Positions 46,751 to 58,721 of a DNA stretch of 64,000 bases are shown piece by piece. The translations under genes and the position numbers were made by a program. Numbering within the stretch: the first letter of the stretch is position 1; the number at the start of each line of letters is the position of its first letter. The notes below the pieces were generated by a model. The model saw nothing but the letters and a program-made list of their open reading frames with translations. It was not told where the DNA came from and did not search any database. This DNA is from Hysterangium stoloniferum (Eukaryota; Basidiomycota; Agaricomycetes; Hysterangiales; Hysterangiaceae): positions 434,001-498,000 of the forward strand of contig WHVD01000014.1 in assembly GCA_015178975.1 (NCBI GenBank), in the 5' to 3' direction.

Positions 46751-46790
46751 CACGTGAACTACATTTCTCCACAGTTATCAGCGCCTTCTA
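46751..46790 (+). promoter_or_regulatory. Candidate promoter block shared by the two carboxypeptidase genes (copy 2)
   Basis: CACGTG at 46751-46756 and GCGCCTTCTA at 46781-46790, 119 and 89 bases before the ATG; the same two words precede copy 1. Functional meaning is inferred only from their retention in otherwise diverged upstream sequence. Confidence 0.35.
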
Positions 46791-46869
46791 AATTATAAAA
46801 TGACAGTAGTTGTGTGAATTTGAAGGCGCAAGCCAAAGCAGTTTATCCGTATCTCTGTAGGCTTCGACC

Positions 46870-49743
46870 ATGCTCGGTTACGGCTTGTTGGGATCGTTTG
46901 TTATTGGTCTCGTAGGGGCTCAGAGGCGAAATTCTACACCCCCAAATACCTTCCCCCATGAATACCCAGGCATCCCAAATGCTTATGTCAATTTTGAAGA
47001 CAGTCGAGCTTGGCAGGACTGTGAGTTTCGTTATCGCGTGTCTGGAAATGCTGATTTTCTTTTTGAAATTCTTGATCAGATTTCCTTGTCAAGGACAAGC
47101 TGCCCAATGCCACTTTTGCCATTCAACAGAGCTACGCTGGGAACTTGCCTGTTAATCGACCTGGACACCCGAATGATACACTCTTTTTCTGGGGTTTCGA
47201 AAAAACGAATGGATCATTGACTCGTGCTGTAAATGATTCGGATGAAACGTTTGTACTCTCTTGTGCACAGAGCTTGAAGTATTAACGATTAATCCAGCCC
47301 GTGGATGATTTGGTTGAACGGAGGTAAGTCATAATATATGGACAAATATTTCTTAAACTGAAATATATTAGGCCCTGGATCGTCTAGTTTTCTTGGGATG
47401 TTGTTTGAGGTACTACCTTTATTCTTTTAATACTAGTAAACCTGCTAGACCATAACTAGAATGGGCCCATACATGTCGGTAATGATTTGTCCCTCGTGGA
47501 TAATCATCAATTTGGCTGGAGTAGTCTCGCGGACACGTAATGTTTTTGTTTGATAGCCCATTTTGGCATTAACGATCTACATTAGATTTTGGATTGATCA
47601 ACCCGTGGGAACAGGCTTCTCAACAGCTGATAGTACTGGATACATTAATTCCGAGGATCAGATGGGAGAAGACTTTCTAGGATTCCTCGCAAACTTGGCC
47701 CAGGTTTTCCCTAGTCTCGCCAAACGTCCTCTATACCTTACCGGAGAGGTAAGTCCCCTCCGACAAACATAAAAAATTGTAAAACTTATACTTCAATGTG
47801 TCTATAGAGCTATGCAGGAACTTATATACCGTATATCACCAAGACATACTTTGGCACCCCCAATCCGCCTGTCCGTCTTGCCAAGATAGCAATAGGAGGT
47901 TTGTATTCCGGTTAATATTTCCGCACACGACCCCCTAACAATCACTTTTGTTCAGATGGTGCTATTGGTTCGGAACCCCTCTTTGAAGACATGCCAGTGG
48001 TAATGCAACTTAGGTATATTTGGCGAAAACCGTACTGATTGGCTTGATCAAAGCTCAACATACTCGAGACTTATCCACAACTCATCGACTATGACCCTGA
48101 CGTTTATAACTATTTCAAAGAGCAGTACGCATGCTTCATTATCAACCCTGTTCAGTGTACTAATGTACCTGTATTAGGCGGCAGCTCTGTGGCTATGATC
48201 TGAACTTGTCATACCCAGAAACAGCCCATTTTCCTTCTCTACGTCCCAACAGTCTTCCAACTGACGGGGGTGCATTCCAAGGCCCCTTTCGCGGTCGCAC
48301 GAAGGCACTCACGAAAGACGCGTTCCATTCTGCGCTTGCAGCAACGTCTCAACCAGCATCCAGCTTGAGTAAACGTGACCTTGCACTGCGAGATGAGCGA
48401 AGGGCAAGCTGGAAACGGGATTTATCACAACGTCCCAATGGGACGATCGACCCCTTCTACGAGTGTTTTTTGCTCTTCGAGCTGATTGACTATGCAGTCA
48501 ATTTTACCGCGCCTTGGTGTGAGTGCCAGTGCGGTATTACTTTGACGTCGATATATTTACTACTCAAATAGCGATCAATGATCCGCTAAGGGGTGAGCCA
48601 GGGTTCGATGTCTACAGTATTCCAGATGCTTTGGATCCGGAAGCACCTCAAGATGGCACTTTCTTCTTGAATAGTATGGATTTCTCCTGGAGATGCAATC
48701 TTATTCTCAAGTATGTCCGCATAGATGCTGTCACCCGTGCTGCGATACATGCTCCTACTAGCAAGAATTGGTCTGCGAGTTTTAACTATCCATTTCAAAA
48801 CAATGAGTCCAATTTCCTAGCCCGTAAGTGGCATCACATTTGAAAAATGAGCAGCGATGTTACTCAACGTGTCATTACCAGCCGGTACAAATCAGTTTGG
48901 AGATCCCAGTGAGTAGTCCATTGTCAATGCTGTATGCTCATTTTTTATGGTTATGACAGGCGTGGAGTCAGTCGTCCTTCCTTTTCCTCACTTATTACTT
49001 GTTGTTAAGCTATTTGCATAGACCAATGGCTTTCTTGACCGATCTGGCCACCAATAGTACCGCCCACAATATTTCCTGGGTCGTCTACTCTGGGAACGAC
49101 GATCTGCTCGTTGGCCATATAGGCACGGAAGGTACCTGGTCTCGATCACGTTTATATTATTTTAAATCTCAGGCATGGCTTGCAGCTACAATTCAGAACA
49201 CTACCTTCCAAGGAATTCAAGGGTTTACGAAGAAGCCATCTACTCCCTGGTTCGGTGACGATGGACAGTTTGCTGGTATCGTGCATCAAGAAAGGAACGT
49301 GACATACGTTCTCTTCGATAACGCCGGTCATCTTGTTCCTCAATGGCAACCTGCCAGAGTGAGTTACTCCATTATCCTTCTTTAGAAGCCACGCTACATG
49401 CTATGCATTGTAACTCCAGGCGCTTACCTTTGTTCGTGAATTTATCCTCGGAAACAATCCCAACGGTACGGTCCTATCCGATGGCACTGTGGTAGGCGGA
49501 GAAGGCAATCCTCTGGTGAACGATGTCCTTCCTGGAGAGCATAACCCAATTTTCACTGGCTCAGGAACAACATTAGGATCTACCATTTGGCCAAGCGCTA
49601 CCATTGCTGCATGGGATAGCTTTATCGCCACAGCTACGAGTTCTAGTACTGCAGGACAGAAGGGCAGTGCTGTTCCTCAAGTGGCGTGTATTGGCATCAC
49701 TCTGACTGTGGGACTGATAAGTACTGTGATGATGTTGATTTAA
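46870..49743 (+). CDS. Secreted serine carboxypeptidase (S10), copy 2, 17 exons
   Basis: Close paralogue of 18900-21850. Exons: 46870-47029, 47080-47248, 47298-47323, 47372-47409, 47460-47536, 47586-47748, 47808-47898, 47956-47999, 48054-48124, 48178-48518, 48572-48673, 48725-48823, 48882-48908, 48960-48966, 49022-49131, 49186-49358 and 49420-49743. The sum gives 2022 nt, 673 residues. Every exon length equals that of copy 1, except that 47808-47898 joins what are two exons there and the last exon is 21 nt shorter in the Thr/Ser-rich stalk. It keeps the signal peptide, GGPGSSS, GESYAG, YSGNDD and NAGHLVPQ, and the hydrophobic C-terminus. Both genes look functional. Confidence 0.88.
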
Positions 49744-51006
49744 AGTATAGAAGGGGAATGGGAGTCTTTACAACCTCCTGTGTCATGCCTTTTTAAGAGA
49801 AACTATGACACAATCGCGTCCCAGGAATACAATGGCAGAGGGTAATAGATGTTTCCGAAAACACCGTCCTAACACCGATTCAAGATTTTATTATCTTAAA
49901 TGGGACCGCAGACATTATACCCTGTGGCCAAGGGTGTCGTGAGAGACGTATTAAAAGGGACTAATTTCATGATTAAATTTAAATTTCCTCCTTCGCTGTG
50001 GGCCGGCCAATGAGACTTAGGCCCAAGACCCGTCTAAACGATGAGAAAAAATATTAATGGAACTAATGATGACGCACACGATTGGCTATTATGATTTCCA
50101 CACTCAATAACAAAGTGATTCTAAAGAGAATGATTACATAGATCGCAATGGTACCCGATTGACTTACGACTATGCCTGTAATTTACACACTGATTAGCGG
50201 TTGTTTCGTTGATGATGTGTACACCACTCACCCTACTAATCTCACAACCGTCTTCGTTTCTGAGAACGTCGAGGTCCGCCAACCGCATGCTTAACCATGA
50301 ACAAGAAACAATGGTTCCGAAGGTAAGACTAAGGGCCAATGCCTATTTAGTGTGATTCGTTCAGTTTAGTCAATAATTCAAATGGGAGGGGTACTATGCA
50401 CTTGATGGGATAAATGTTAGAAAGAACAATATGATGGTGTTGAAGGACAGACAAGCTAAAAACGAACGGCAGAACGGGGCAACATGCTCAACACATTTAT
50501 CAACTGGAACTTGTCAGTTTTTTCTATCTGAAAGGCGCCTGTGTATGATGATCAATACTGGCAGTGAAGTTGAACAGTAAAATAAGCGCTAAATTAAGCA
50601 GAAGACCTACTTATTCTCTACTGTTTTTACTTATTTCTTACTTAGACTGCCTTAAAATGGTTTATTAAATAAGTTAAGTTAGAAATAAGAGGAACAAGTA
50701 GCGAATGAGTAGGGTCTTCTGCGTAATTTCACACTTATTTTACTTAATGGGCAATAAGCATGATAAATAGGAGGTTTAGTCAGTCTTGGATTTTCCTGAT
50801 GACTACGACGAAGCTGCAACTCGGCAAGGTATACTAGAAAGGATAATAGAAGTGTGCGAGTACCTCATGCGCACGCATACTGTTCCTTCCATAGAGAGCT
50901 TGAAAATAATAACCATGCTTCTCACACCCACCAGTAAAAAGCCTTGAACTAGTCGATTGCCAGCCCCAAACGCAATAGCATGCCTACGGTACATCAAGGA
51001 AATATA
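49744..51006. other. Intergenic stretch with a MITE-like element
   Basis: No gene recognised. The minus-strand frame at 50803-50997 is probably downstream sequence of the dipeptidase gene. A terminal-inverted-repeat element lies at 50576-50744. Confidence 0.5.
50576..50744. mobile_element. MITE-like element, 169 bp with ~60 bp inverted ends
   Basis: The left end AGTAAAATAAGCGCTAAATT and onward through AGCAGAAGACC is matched, with about 80-85 percent identity, by the reverse complement of the right end (...GGGTCTTCTGCGTAATTTCACACTTATTTTACT). Pairing continues inward to TTACTTATTTCT / AGAAATAAG. It has no coding capacity. No clear target-site duplication; flanks are GTTGAAC and TAATGGG. Confidence 0.75.
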
Positions 51007-52830
51007 TTACGAGCCCCCAAGATCCGTCCGCTTCTCATAAACATCATAAGCGGGTTGAGCACCTTCCTCAAGCATACGCCTTGACACGGCCTCGACACCC
51101 TCCCAGATGCGTATAAAGTTACCACCAGCGAGACCTTCCAACTCTGATCTGGACCAACCACGAGAGAGAAGTTCAGCGAACTGCACCAAGAGCGGGCGAG
51201 AATCAATTCGACAGACTGAGAATAATTGCCGTAAGAAAAATGAACGAACCAAGTTAGGGTACTTTGAGACATCTTCCAGTCCAACAGGGGTGGATCCGAT
51301 GCCATCGTAATCACTTCCAATGCCAACACTAAAGGCTATTTAACATTTTGCGCTAGGAAGTCATAATGTAGTGACGTACTATTGACGTCCTGCAACGTTA
51401 CCAATGTGGTCAACATGGTCAGCTACAGCGAAGACAGTAGCGTTGCCGTCTGCCGCTACAAACTGCGGGGCGAAATTGACCTGAAAAAGGTCAAATAAGT
51501 ATACCTCAGAACAGATACGAAATAACTGGATCTCCACGTACCATTACAACACCATCACGTTTTCCGGTTTCCGACCCAATTCGCCTCAAGATGTCGTCCG
51601 GAACGTTCCTTGGTACATTCCAGACAGCTCTAGCAGAGGAATGGCTCCACATAACAGGTGCCTCTGTCAATGCGAGTGCTTGTATGGCTGTCGCATCTGA
51701 AGTGTGAGACAGGTCCACTATCATCCCGATTCGGTTCATTTCCCGTATTAGAGTCCGTCCGAATGGACTTTTTAATGGTCAGTCAATCACGGGAAACCTA
51801 ATGGCCATTATTTGTTTACCTAAGGCCATTATGAAAGGGTTTGATAGGATCCAAGATACCGGCAGAATCTGCAAACGCATTGTGACAGGAGTGAGTGAGC
51901 GTCATGTATCTAACACCGAGTGCATAGTAAGCACGAAGGGATGCCAGCGAGTTCTCCAGTTGGTGAGCACTAATAAATATTCAGTGATGATTTCTTCCAT
52001 GCCGTTGATTGCCACTGAAAATCACTGACCCCTCAACGCCGAGCATGCTCGCAATTTTCCCGTCACCAATGGCGTTTCGTAAGGTGTTCGCATCTGGAGC
52101 GGATTGGAAGACATTGCCGTACTTGTTTATCAAAGCAGTCGCAACATCTATCTGTTCCAAGGTGTCTCTGAAATCATGTAATGAACAATCGCGCCATCAA
52201 TATAGTGAAATTGAATTGGGTAATCGCACCTCACTCGATTGGTCGGTGTTAAAAAGTCCGGACCAGATTCTTTGCATTGGACATAAACCGACCTAGTTGA
52301 AGAAAAATATTTATATTATTCCTTCCGATAGAAAAGTTTGGCAATACTTCCCAGAAAAATCCGCCGACCTTTCCCTCCAATAGACGAGGTATATCGACGT
52401 GGCCTGGTGTTGTTTTGTCTAACTCGACAGCAGTTGCGTTGTCCCGGTATACCGTGCGAACCAATTCTGGTAAGTCTTGCATAGACCATTCAATACCCCA
52501 CACCAATCGGCGGAATGGGCTCAAAATCACCTATGTGTCCGTCCTATACGTAGTTGAATACGGATGAAATCAAAAACATAAATTCGAAGTACTTACAATA
52601 ATGGGAGCCTTGGTTAGAATAATCAATGCAGCCCTGTGTGGATCCGTGGGCAAGCTCTCTTTCCACAAGGTGAATGATAATACAATCATCGTGATGAAGA
52701 GTACAGATACGATCCCATTTGCAATCCCCCGTGCTTTCAGAGATTTCTGAGAATCATGTACTTCGTCTTGGGATGTCGCCCCATTCTGAAGCAAGGGAGT
52801 GCGGTCACCCACAGGTGAGGGTAAAGACAT
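51007..52830 (-). CDS. Membrane dipeptidase (peptidase M19), 10 exons
   Basis: Predicted zinc dipeptidase of the renal dipeptidase family with an N-terminal membrane anchor. Exons in transcript order: 52597-52830, 52531-52543, 52352-52475, 52230-52292, 52030-52167, 51820-51969, 51542-51767, 51380-51480, 51250-51328 and 51007-51180; total 1302 nt, 433 residues. A cytosolic tail precedes a helix ([21 protein letters not shown]). Then come the metal site DGHID, GGFFW, the bridging Glu in [29 protein letters not shown] and GSDYDG, all M19 landmarks. Exon 2 is 13 nt and encodes DGHI plus one base. The intron after exon 3 has GG rather than GT at its 5' end (gg-aagt at 52350-52351), although downstream exons only read correctly with that junction. 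This may be a damaged donor or a sequence error. Confidence 0.85.
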
Positions 52831-53088
52831 AGCGAATGGAGAGTTATAAATAGCTAGGCCAAGCTGATAATGTTGTCGCCAGACATAAATATAGTTTGTG
52901 ATTTGTGACAGATCGATTCGGCGAGTGTGACTCGGCAGTGACAGAGGCACGGGGCGTCGAAGATTGAGAATCTGAGACTACAAAGAATTTAAAGATTTGA
53001 TAGGCAGGGAAACCTTTTTAATTTCTTTAAAAAATATCACTGAGGGCACTGATATACAGACTCACAAGATTGCAGCTGAAGTAAGACT
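52831..53088. promoter_or_regulatory. Divergent promoter region (dipeptidase / Pro-Ser-rich gene)
   Basis: Only 258 bp separate the two start codons, so the two genes probably share a bidirectional promoter. No specific factor site was identified. Confidence 0.45.
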
Positions 53089-54234
53089 ATGCGGCTGCCC
53101 ACTTCCTTGCCTACTGTGATTCTCCAAAAACCTCGCACCGTTAGGGGAACAAGGACCTTCAGTACACATTCTTTACGAAATAAGCGAAAAACGGCTCAGC
53201 ACGCCGTTTCGCAGCACGATTTGTCAAAAACTCCTGCGCCGTTTGTAATTGACGCGAAGGGTTTGTGGACAAATTATAGGGAAGAAGATATCGACCATCC
53301 CAGACATTCCCTCGGGCCTATGGCACAAGAAGCCGACCTGAATAACACTTCGTATTTCGATGGTGTTGACCTGTTTCAACCGACCATTGGTGAACCCTCA
53401 TCGATATCGGTAGCGTCAAGGAATCCGATAATTACTTCACATCTACCTCTTAAAGGTTCATCCGATGATTCCTCACCTTTTGACGACGAAACGACACCTT
53501 CACCTTCCCAAATAAAATCATCCGAAACTTCAGAAAGTACACTGATTGCCCCTCGATTGTCAACGTCTCTGTACTCCTTGTTTTATAAATCGGATGTCGT
53601 CCCAAACGAGATATATACCCATCGCCCGCTATTCCCCCCTTCCACCATTTCATTAGGAGAGCATCCACAAGAGAGGTTAAGACACGATATATCTATCGTT
53701 GTCCATCGCTCTCGTGGATTAGCATCCACATCAGATCCGGTGAAAAATGCTCATCCGCCATTTTTACCACCTATAATTTCATACACACCAGGAGAGAGTT
53801 TACGAGAAAGCTTGAAAGATGACCCATCTTTTGCCGAATCCCCTTCCCACACACCAGAATCCACGTTAGAACACACAAAACCCTCCATGGAATCCGCTCC
53901 CTCAGTGCAGATGACACTCTCTGCAGAATCCACTACCTTACTCTCCGAAATACCCCCACCTCCAAGTTATAGCTTTATGGTGAACGACAGCCAGCAAGTG
54001 GCACATACGCTAACCAAATCATCAGCAGGCCACAACGCAAGGCTATCTTTCAAACTACCACACGCTTCGGCGCCATCATCTAGAGAACTTCGTCGCTACA
54101 TCCCATCCTCTCCTACCAAACAAACTACGGGAAGTAAATTATGGAAAAATGCGCCAATTGTCATAAAAGGCCCCCTTGGTGGCCACAGGCGTGCACACAC
54201 GTGTTCATATCAAGTCATGGACAAGCATTCTTAG
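53089..54234 (+). CDS. Pro/Ser-rich protein of unknown function, single exon
   Basis: 381 codons without an intron, unusual here. The first ~35 residues are basic and free of acidic residues (MRLPTSLPTVILQKPRTVRG and on), as in a mitochondrial presequence. The remainder is hydrophilic, Ser/Pro/Thr-rich and probably disordered. Two diverged internal segments resemble each other: HRPLFPPSTISLGEHPQERL with RHDISIV, and HPPFLPPIISYTPGESLRES with LKDDPSF. A PPPPSY motif (WW-domain ligand type) is near residue 290. I recognise no family. The long open frame with biased codons and a clean start supports a real gene. Confidence 0.55.
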   Translation: MRLPTSLPTVILQKPRTVRGTRTFSTHSLRNKRKTAQHAVSQHDLSKTPAPFVIDAKGLWTNYREEDIDHPRHSLGPMAQEADLNNTSYFDGVDLFQPTIGEPSSISVASRNPIITSHLPLKGSSDDSSPFDDETTPSPSQIKSSETSESTLIAPRLSTSLYSLFYKSDVVPNEIYTHRPLFPPSTISLGEHPQERLRHDISIVVHRSRGLASTSDPVKNAHPPFLPPIISYTPGESLRESLKDDPSFAESPSHTPESTLEHTKPSMESAPSVQMTLSAESTTLLSEIPPPPSYSFMVNDSQQVAHTLTKSSAGHNARLSFKLPHASAPSSRELRRYIPSSPTKQTTGSKLWKNAPIVIKGPLGGHRRAHTCSYQVMDKHS

Positions 54235-55269
54235 TTATATATCTCCCCTCACGGGTCTTACAACCCTCCTCATGATCGTACCTTCTAAACATGTGACTAC
54301 ACACCGGGGGCCGCGACACCCCGTCACGCTATCATGATGCTTGCACCGCGTACGGATCGCTGCAAGACTTTACACCTGAAACTTGAAAAAGGTGGCTCCT
54401 GGCGCATAGTGTGTGTATTCCTGGGTACTGAAGGCATTGCAATAAAGCTATGTCCCTTTAAATAGCTTACTTCCATTTATTCACGGTCAGCCCTTGGGAT
54501 CCAGTGTACCCCCATGTATGGCAAAAGGAATGTTATCCTCTACTACGGAATTAGAGAACGGAATTAGAGAGTGGGAATTGATGGGCAGGCTTTATAACAC
54601 TTAAGATCATCTCCTGTGGGTTTGGCCGTGCACACAATAATAAATATCATGACCGACTACCGCATCTACTATTGTAAACTCCCCGCTTATGATCCGCTAA
54701 TGCCACAACAGAGCAAAGTTGATTAATTAGCAAAATTGCATATGATCTTAATCTAAACTTCAACAAGCGTGAAGCTGGTCTAACATGATACAGGCTAGGC
54801 TTGGTTTTGGCTCCCAGTCTACATCAAAGCCAGCGATTGGTGTAATGATGCCGTGCAAATCTAGAATCTCGGAATAAAATTGAGAATATTGAGATAATAT
54901 AGATTTCGTTTGACCTCTGTTGGCTATAGATAGCGCACGCGCATGAAACTACAATAGACGCCGAATGGGGTAAACCAAAGGAGCGGCGCGGCATATCGTC
55001 GGTGTAGCACCCTTGTCAGTTGCCAGGCTGGTACGGCTATCTATTCCAACAAAGCCTTCCCGTTCTGTTACGCTATCAAACAAATATCTCCATTTGTAAA
55101 TCCACGCACGAGCTGTCATAGATGTCGCTATAATGGACTGCTTGGCCCATATATCCGAAACTTCAAAAGAATTCCAAAGACATAATGATTATTTTTCACT
55201 GCATAAAAATAGCATATAAAACCGAAATACTACTTGCGATTCCAAGATCAAACAATATGGTGTAAACGG
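54235..55269. other. Intergenic stretch, no gene recognised
   Basis: No frame of note on either strand; presumably downstream sequence of the two flanking convergent genes. Confidence 0.5.
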
Positions 55270-56990
55270 TCAAACGTATTGACGATCACCGCTCTCGCCC
55301 CTCTGCATTCTGAAAAACTTACTATCAAATTCAATGAAGTTGGCCGGCCATGGTGAATCATCGTGGTCAGAAGGTGGTTCAGCGGAAGGCAATTTGAAAG
55401 GCGTTTCCTTTGCTGAAGGATCTCCAGGATGTACCACGACAACGCCACTTGTGAGGAGCATCCGGTTGACTAAAGTCACGATCATTGACCATATAAAGCT
55501 GCAAATACAAGCATTTGAATGTGATTTTGCTAGAAGTAACAGATACGTACTGGATAGCAAGTTGAGTGTATGGGATCTAAGAGAAATTTTTGAATATTGA
55601 TAGTTATAACAAGTGTCAAGGCTCACCCCTGCAGCCGCAATAATAATGATATTTAAAATACGAAGACCTGCAAATAATAGTTCGATTTCCTTCAACGAAA
55701 GAGGAAAATACGCAAACTTACACGAGAGCGACTATAATTCGCATATTCTTAAGTTATTACAAAGGTAAAATTCGTAATTACTTACGACAAAATAAATAAT
55801 TCCATCGGTAATAAGTTGTTTTACAAGCATAGCTTCCATATGCCGCGGACGATCACAGGCATTATAACACGTCAACAAAAAGATCAACGCGTCGAGTAAT
55901 ATCTGTCAAATTATTATAGTCAATTATCATTGTCACAGGACTTAGTTAAAACCGAGGTATTAAAGTGACCTACCGGGATTGCATACGTGGCGATAAAGAT
56001 ATAGGGTTTCTCAGTGACGATACATGTTCGGAACAATGGACTGTATGTCACGTCCCCTGGGATCGTCGCAGGTTAGGTTGCACAAGAAAACGGAACTGAT
56101 ATGTCCGCAGTTTAGTCGACTACGCACGATACAGTTGTATAGATGCCACTGCTACGGAAGCATACGTCGCTGAGTATACAACTAAGTTAAAGTAGAGAAC
56201 ATGTCAGCGATATGAGGTGGACATAGACAGAGCATGTACCAATGAAGGAGGCGATTAATAGCTTTCTGACAGTGGAGTTATGAGCCCATAATGCACAGAC
56301 ACGCCGTGCTATAAACACTGGTGCGGACGGATCAGCATAAGTTGTTTATAAAATAAGCTGACACAAACCGTTGAGTATCGCTACTGAGGTAATTCCTAGT
56401 ATGGAAGCAGTTACGAGCCACCCTCGACAACTATTTACGGATTAAATTGGACCTTTTACGACTTCACGTTTAAAAGCAACACGCTCACTACTACCAGCCA
56501 GAGATACATTAGATTTCATCAGTCCGGCATAACAAGCAGAACTTACGTATGCGTTGAGTCCGGCGGTTGAAATCCCACTCAACACTATTAATGGTGTCAG
56601 CATTGAGAGGAATGACTTGCATGACACATACTATACATGTCAAATACAAATAACACGGGGACACCGTACCGATTAAGTAAGAAGAAGAATTTTAACCATG
56701 TCCATCTTGCGGCCCAAATGTTGGAGCACTATAAACGTGAATTGGCTGTAAGTTTCCCTGTTCAGCTTGGCCAAGGAAGTTGGCGTACCTCATTCGGGAA
56801 TAACAGTATATGGTCATACAACAGTACTACAAAGCCCGCAACTATTGCCTTAAACCATGAGATTGCTTCCACCACGCACCATGGCGAACTCACCACTTAG
56901 GTACCGTGTTGCATTGACAGGGGGGAGCGCGAGGACTAGCTCTTGTACTATAGCTTCCAAGGTTCTAGTGCTGGTGTCCGAGGCTGACAT
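55270..56990 (-). CDS. Seven-helix DUF6533-type membrane protein, paralogue 1
   Basis: Multi-exon gene read on the minus strand from ATG 56990. Recognised exon products in order: an N-terminus ending NATRYLS; VVLLYDHILLFPNE; NIWAARWTWLKFFFLLNRYG and onward (the DUF6533 signature, YDHxL...E...IW...LNRY); WLVTASILGITSVAILNG; RRVCALWAHNSTVRKLLIAS; SPLFRTCIVTEKPYIFIATY; LLDALIFLLTCYNACDRPRH; LRILNIIII; FIWSMIVTLVNRMLL; and a hydrophilic tail ending GDRQYV. About seven hydrophobic helices result. The small exons in the middle are not all placed with certainty. Same architecture as 60974-62849. The family is fungal and of unknown function; a receptor or sensor role is only a guess. Confidence 0.65.
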
Positions 56991-58167
56991 TTCGAATGTA
57001 AGGAGCGCGAAGTCAACAGGATTGGGGGATACAGAGCTAGTCTGTGACTGGAATTCTCGCTAATTAAATGACTAGCAGGGAGGGAACAATATCACCAACT
57101 GGGTTTTGATCCGGATGGCTCCTGGGGTAAATCTGGGAGGTTCCTGGACGTTGTGTGGCGTCTGGAGCAATCTAGCGCTTGAAACGATTTTATTAATGGA
57201 GAGTGATCCTGAGGAATAGATGGAGATCAGAAGCTGTCGTGGTTATGAGTTATCATTCAACAAGGACCAGAAACTCACTATTCAAAAATAGCAAAGTGAT
57301 GAAAAACCGGACAATATTTCAAAGAAGCACATTTTGGGCTGTCTAGCTCGCCAATGTACTCACAATTTGAAACACGCCAGCAGCCCACAGTTATCAATAA
57401 TGAGAGTCTCTGGATTGTCTTTGTTCGGCTATATATGATGGTATGGTTCCGCGAAGCGTGTCGCACTGGTATCAAATCCGGATCAAAACACAAATGGCCC
57501 CAAATGGACTGATCAAGATGGCATTAACTGATCGCTGTACTCGAGCTTGCATAAGAGTATCATGCTCTCTTTCCCCGACTGGAAGGCACGGCCTGATTTC
57601 CGGGTTGATCCTACCGTGTGGCTTATGCCCGTGCCTATATACAAACACCATATGGTGTAGTGAGTTGGGCTGTTGACTCTAAACTAAAGTAGTCATATCT
57701 CTATCGGACGACTATGTAACCAGCTTTAGTGTATCGAGTGTTAGAGTTTATCCCGAGATCAAGAATTTGACCCTCAGTCTTGTGTTTATAACCTCTTTCA
57801 CAAGTCTGAACGTGCCCTCTACATAAATTAGTATTCAAGCCCGCCGACAAAAAATTTGATGTGGCCATGTGGAAATTAAGGATGTGCCTGTGGGCCGATA
57901 GCCACACGGAGTACACAGACAGTAAAAACAGAGAGCCCTGATGCCCCTGACGAGATCTCCAGTTCAGACTTATCACAACGACACATGCAACTATACAAGG
58001 AGAGTGCGACAGTGAGATTGATAATTTCAAGGAATTCAGACCAGATAGCAATCGTGGGAGAATTGCAGGTTTCAGGCAAACCGGCAACCAGTACAATAAT
58101 ATGTGATCTGCCTCTCAAAGCGGTAATTGCCGAAAGAGGCGTTTATGTTAGACCCAGTCCACATGTA
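56991..58167. other. Intergenic stretch, no gene recognised
   Basis: Frames at 57443-57676 (plus) and 57701-58096 (minus) lack recognisable features. It contains the promoter of the minus-strand membrane protein at its left end and the terminator of MED31 at its right end. Confidence 0.45.
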
Positions 58168-58721
58168 TCAGATGGTGTTGGTCTGGTCTTCTTCTGCTGG
58201 TGGCTCATTTTGAGTACCTGATTCCGTTTGCCCAGCGATATGGATTTTTATACGGCTTGGGTCTTCACGCCTGTTCGAGAAAGACACGTCAACGATAGGA
58301 ATGTGGTATTGTGGGCGGGATAAAAAAATATACCATGTTCTCCAGTGATTGAACTGCTTGTCGTTTAGATATTCTCTCCAATCATCTTGACCAATTCCTT
58401 GCCGAAATGAGGCGTGCTGGAGAAGATCGAGATGGTGCAGGGCGTGCGGATATCTACGTCGTCATATGTTAGTTCCGTAAAATTGGAGGAGAGTTTGTAA
58501 AAGACGTACAGAATAAAGCGTGCGTATTCCTTCTCCTTCCAATACTGGAGATATGCCAAGAAGTTAATGAAAGTTGGTTGAGAAAGTATGTTTTGTTGGG
58601 CTAAGGAATGCAAATAAAACGGATTGGCTAGGGCTTGAACAAACTCTAGCTCAAGCTCAAAACGTGCTCTATTTTTTGCACGAGCATCCATAGGAGGGGG
58701 TACAGCTGGAGTATTGTCCAT
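58168..58721 (-). CDS. MED31: Mediator complex subunit 31 (Soh1)
   Basis: Nuclear subunit of the Mediator middle module, linking activators to RNA polymerase II. Exons 58510-58721 and 58168-58453 sum to 498 nt, 165 residues, with a 56 nt GT-AG intron. The Soh1 domain is very clear: [51 protein letters not shown], then across the intron [20 protein letters not shown] and [17 protein letters not shown]. The domain is preceded by a short Pro/Ala-rich leader and followed by about 50 hydrophilic residues. Without the intron the frame would end in unrelated residues at 58365. Intact. Confidence 0.93.
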
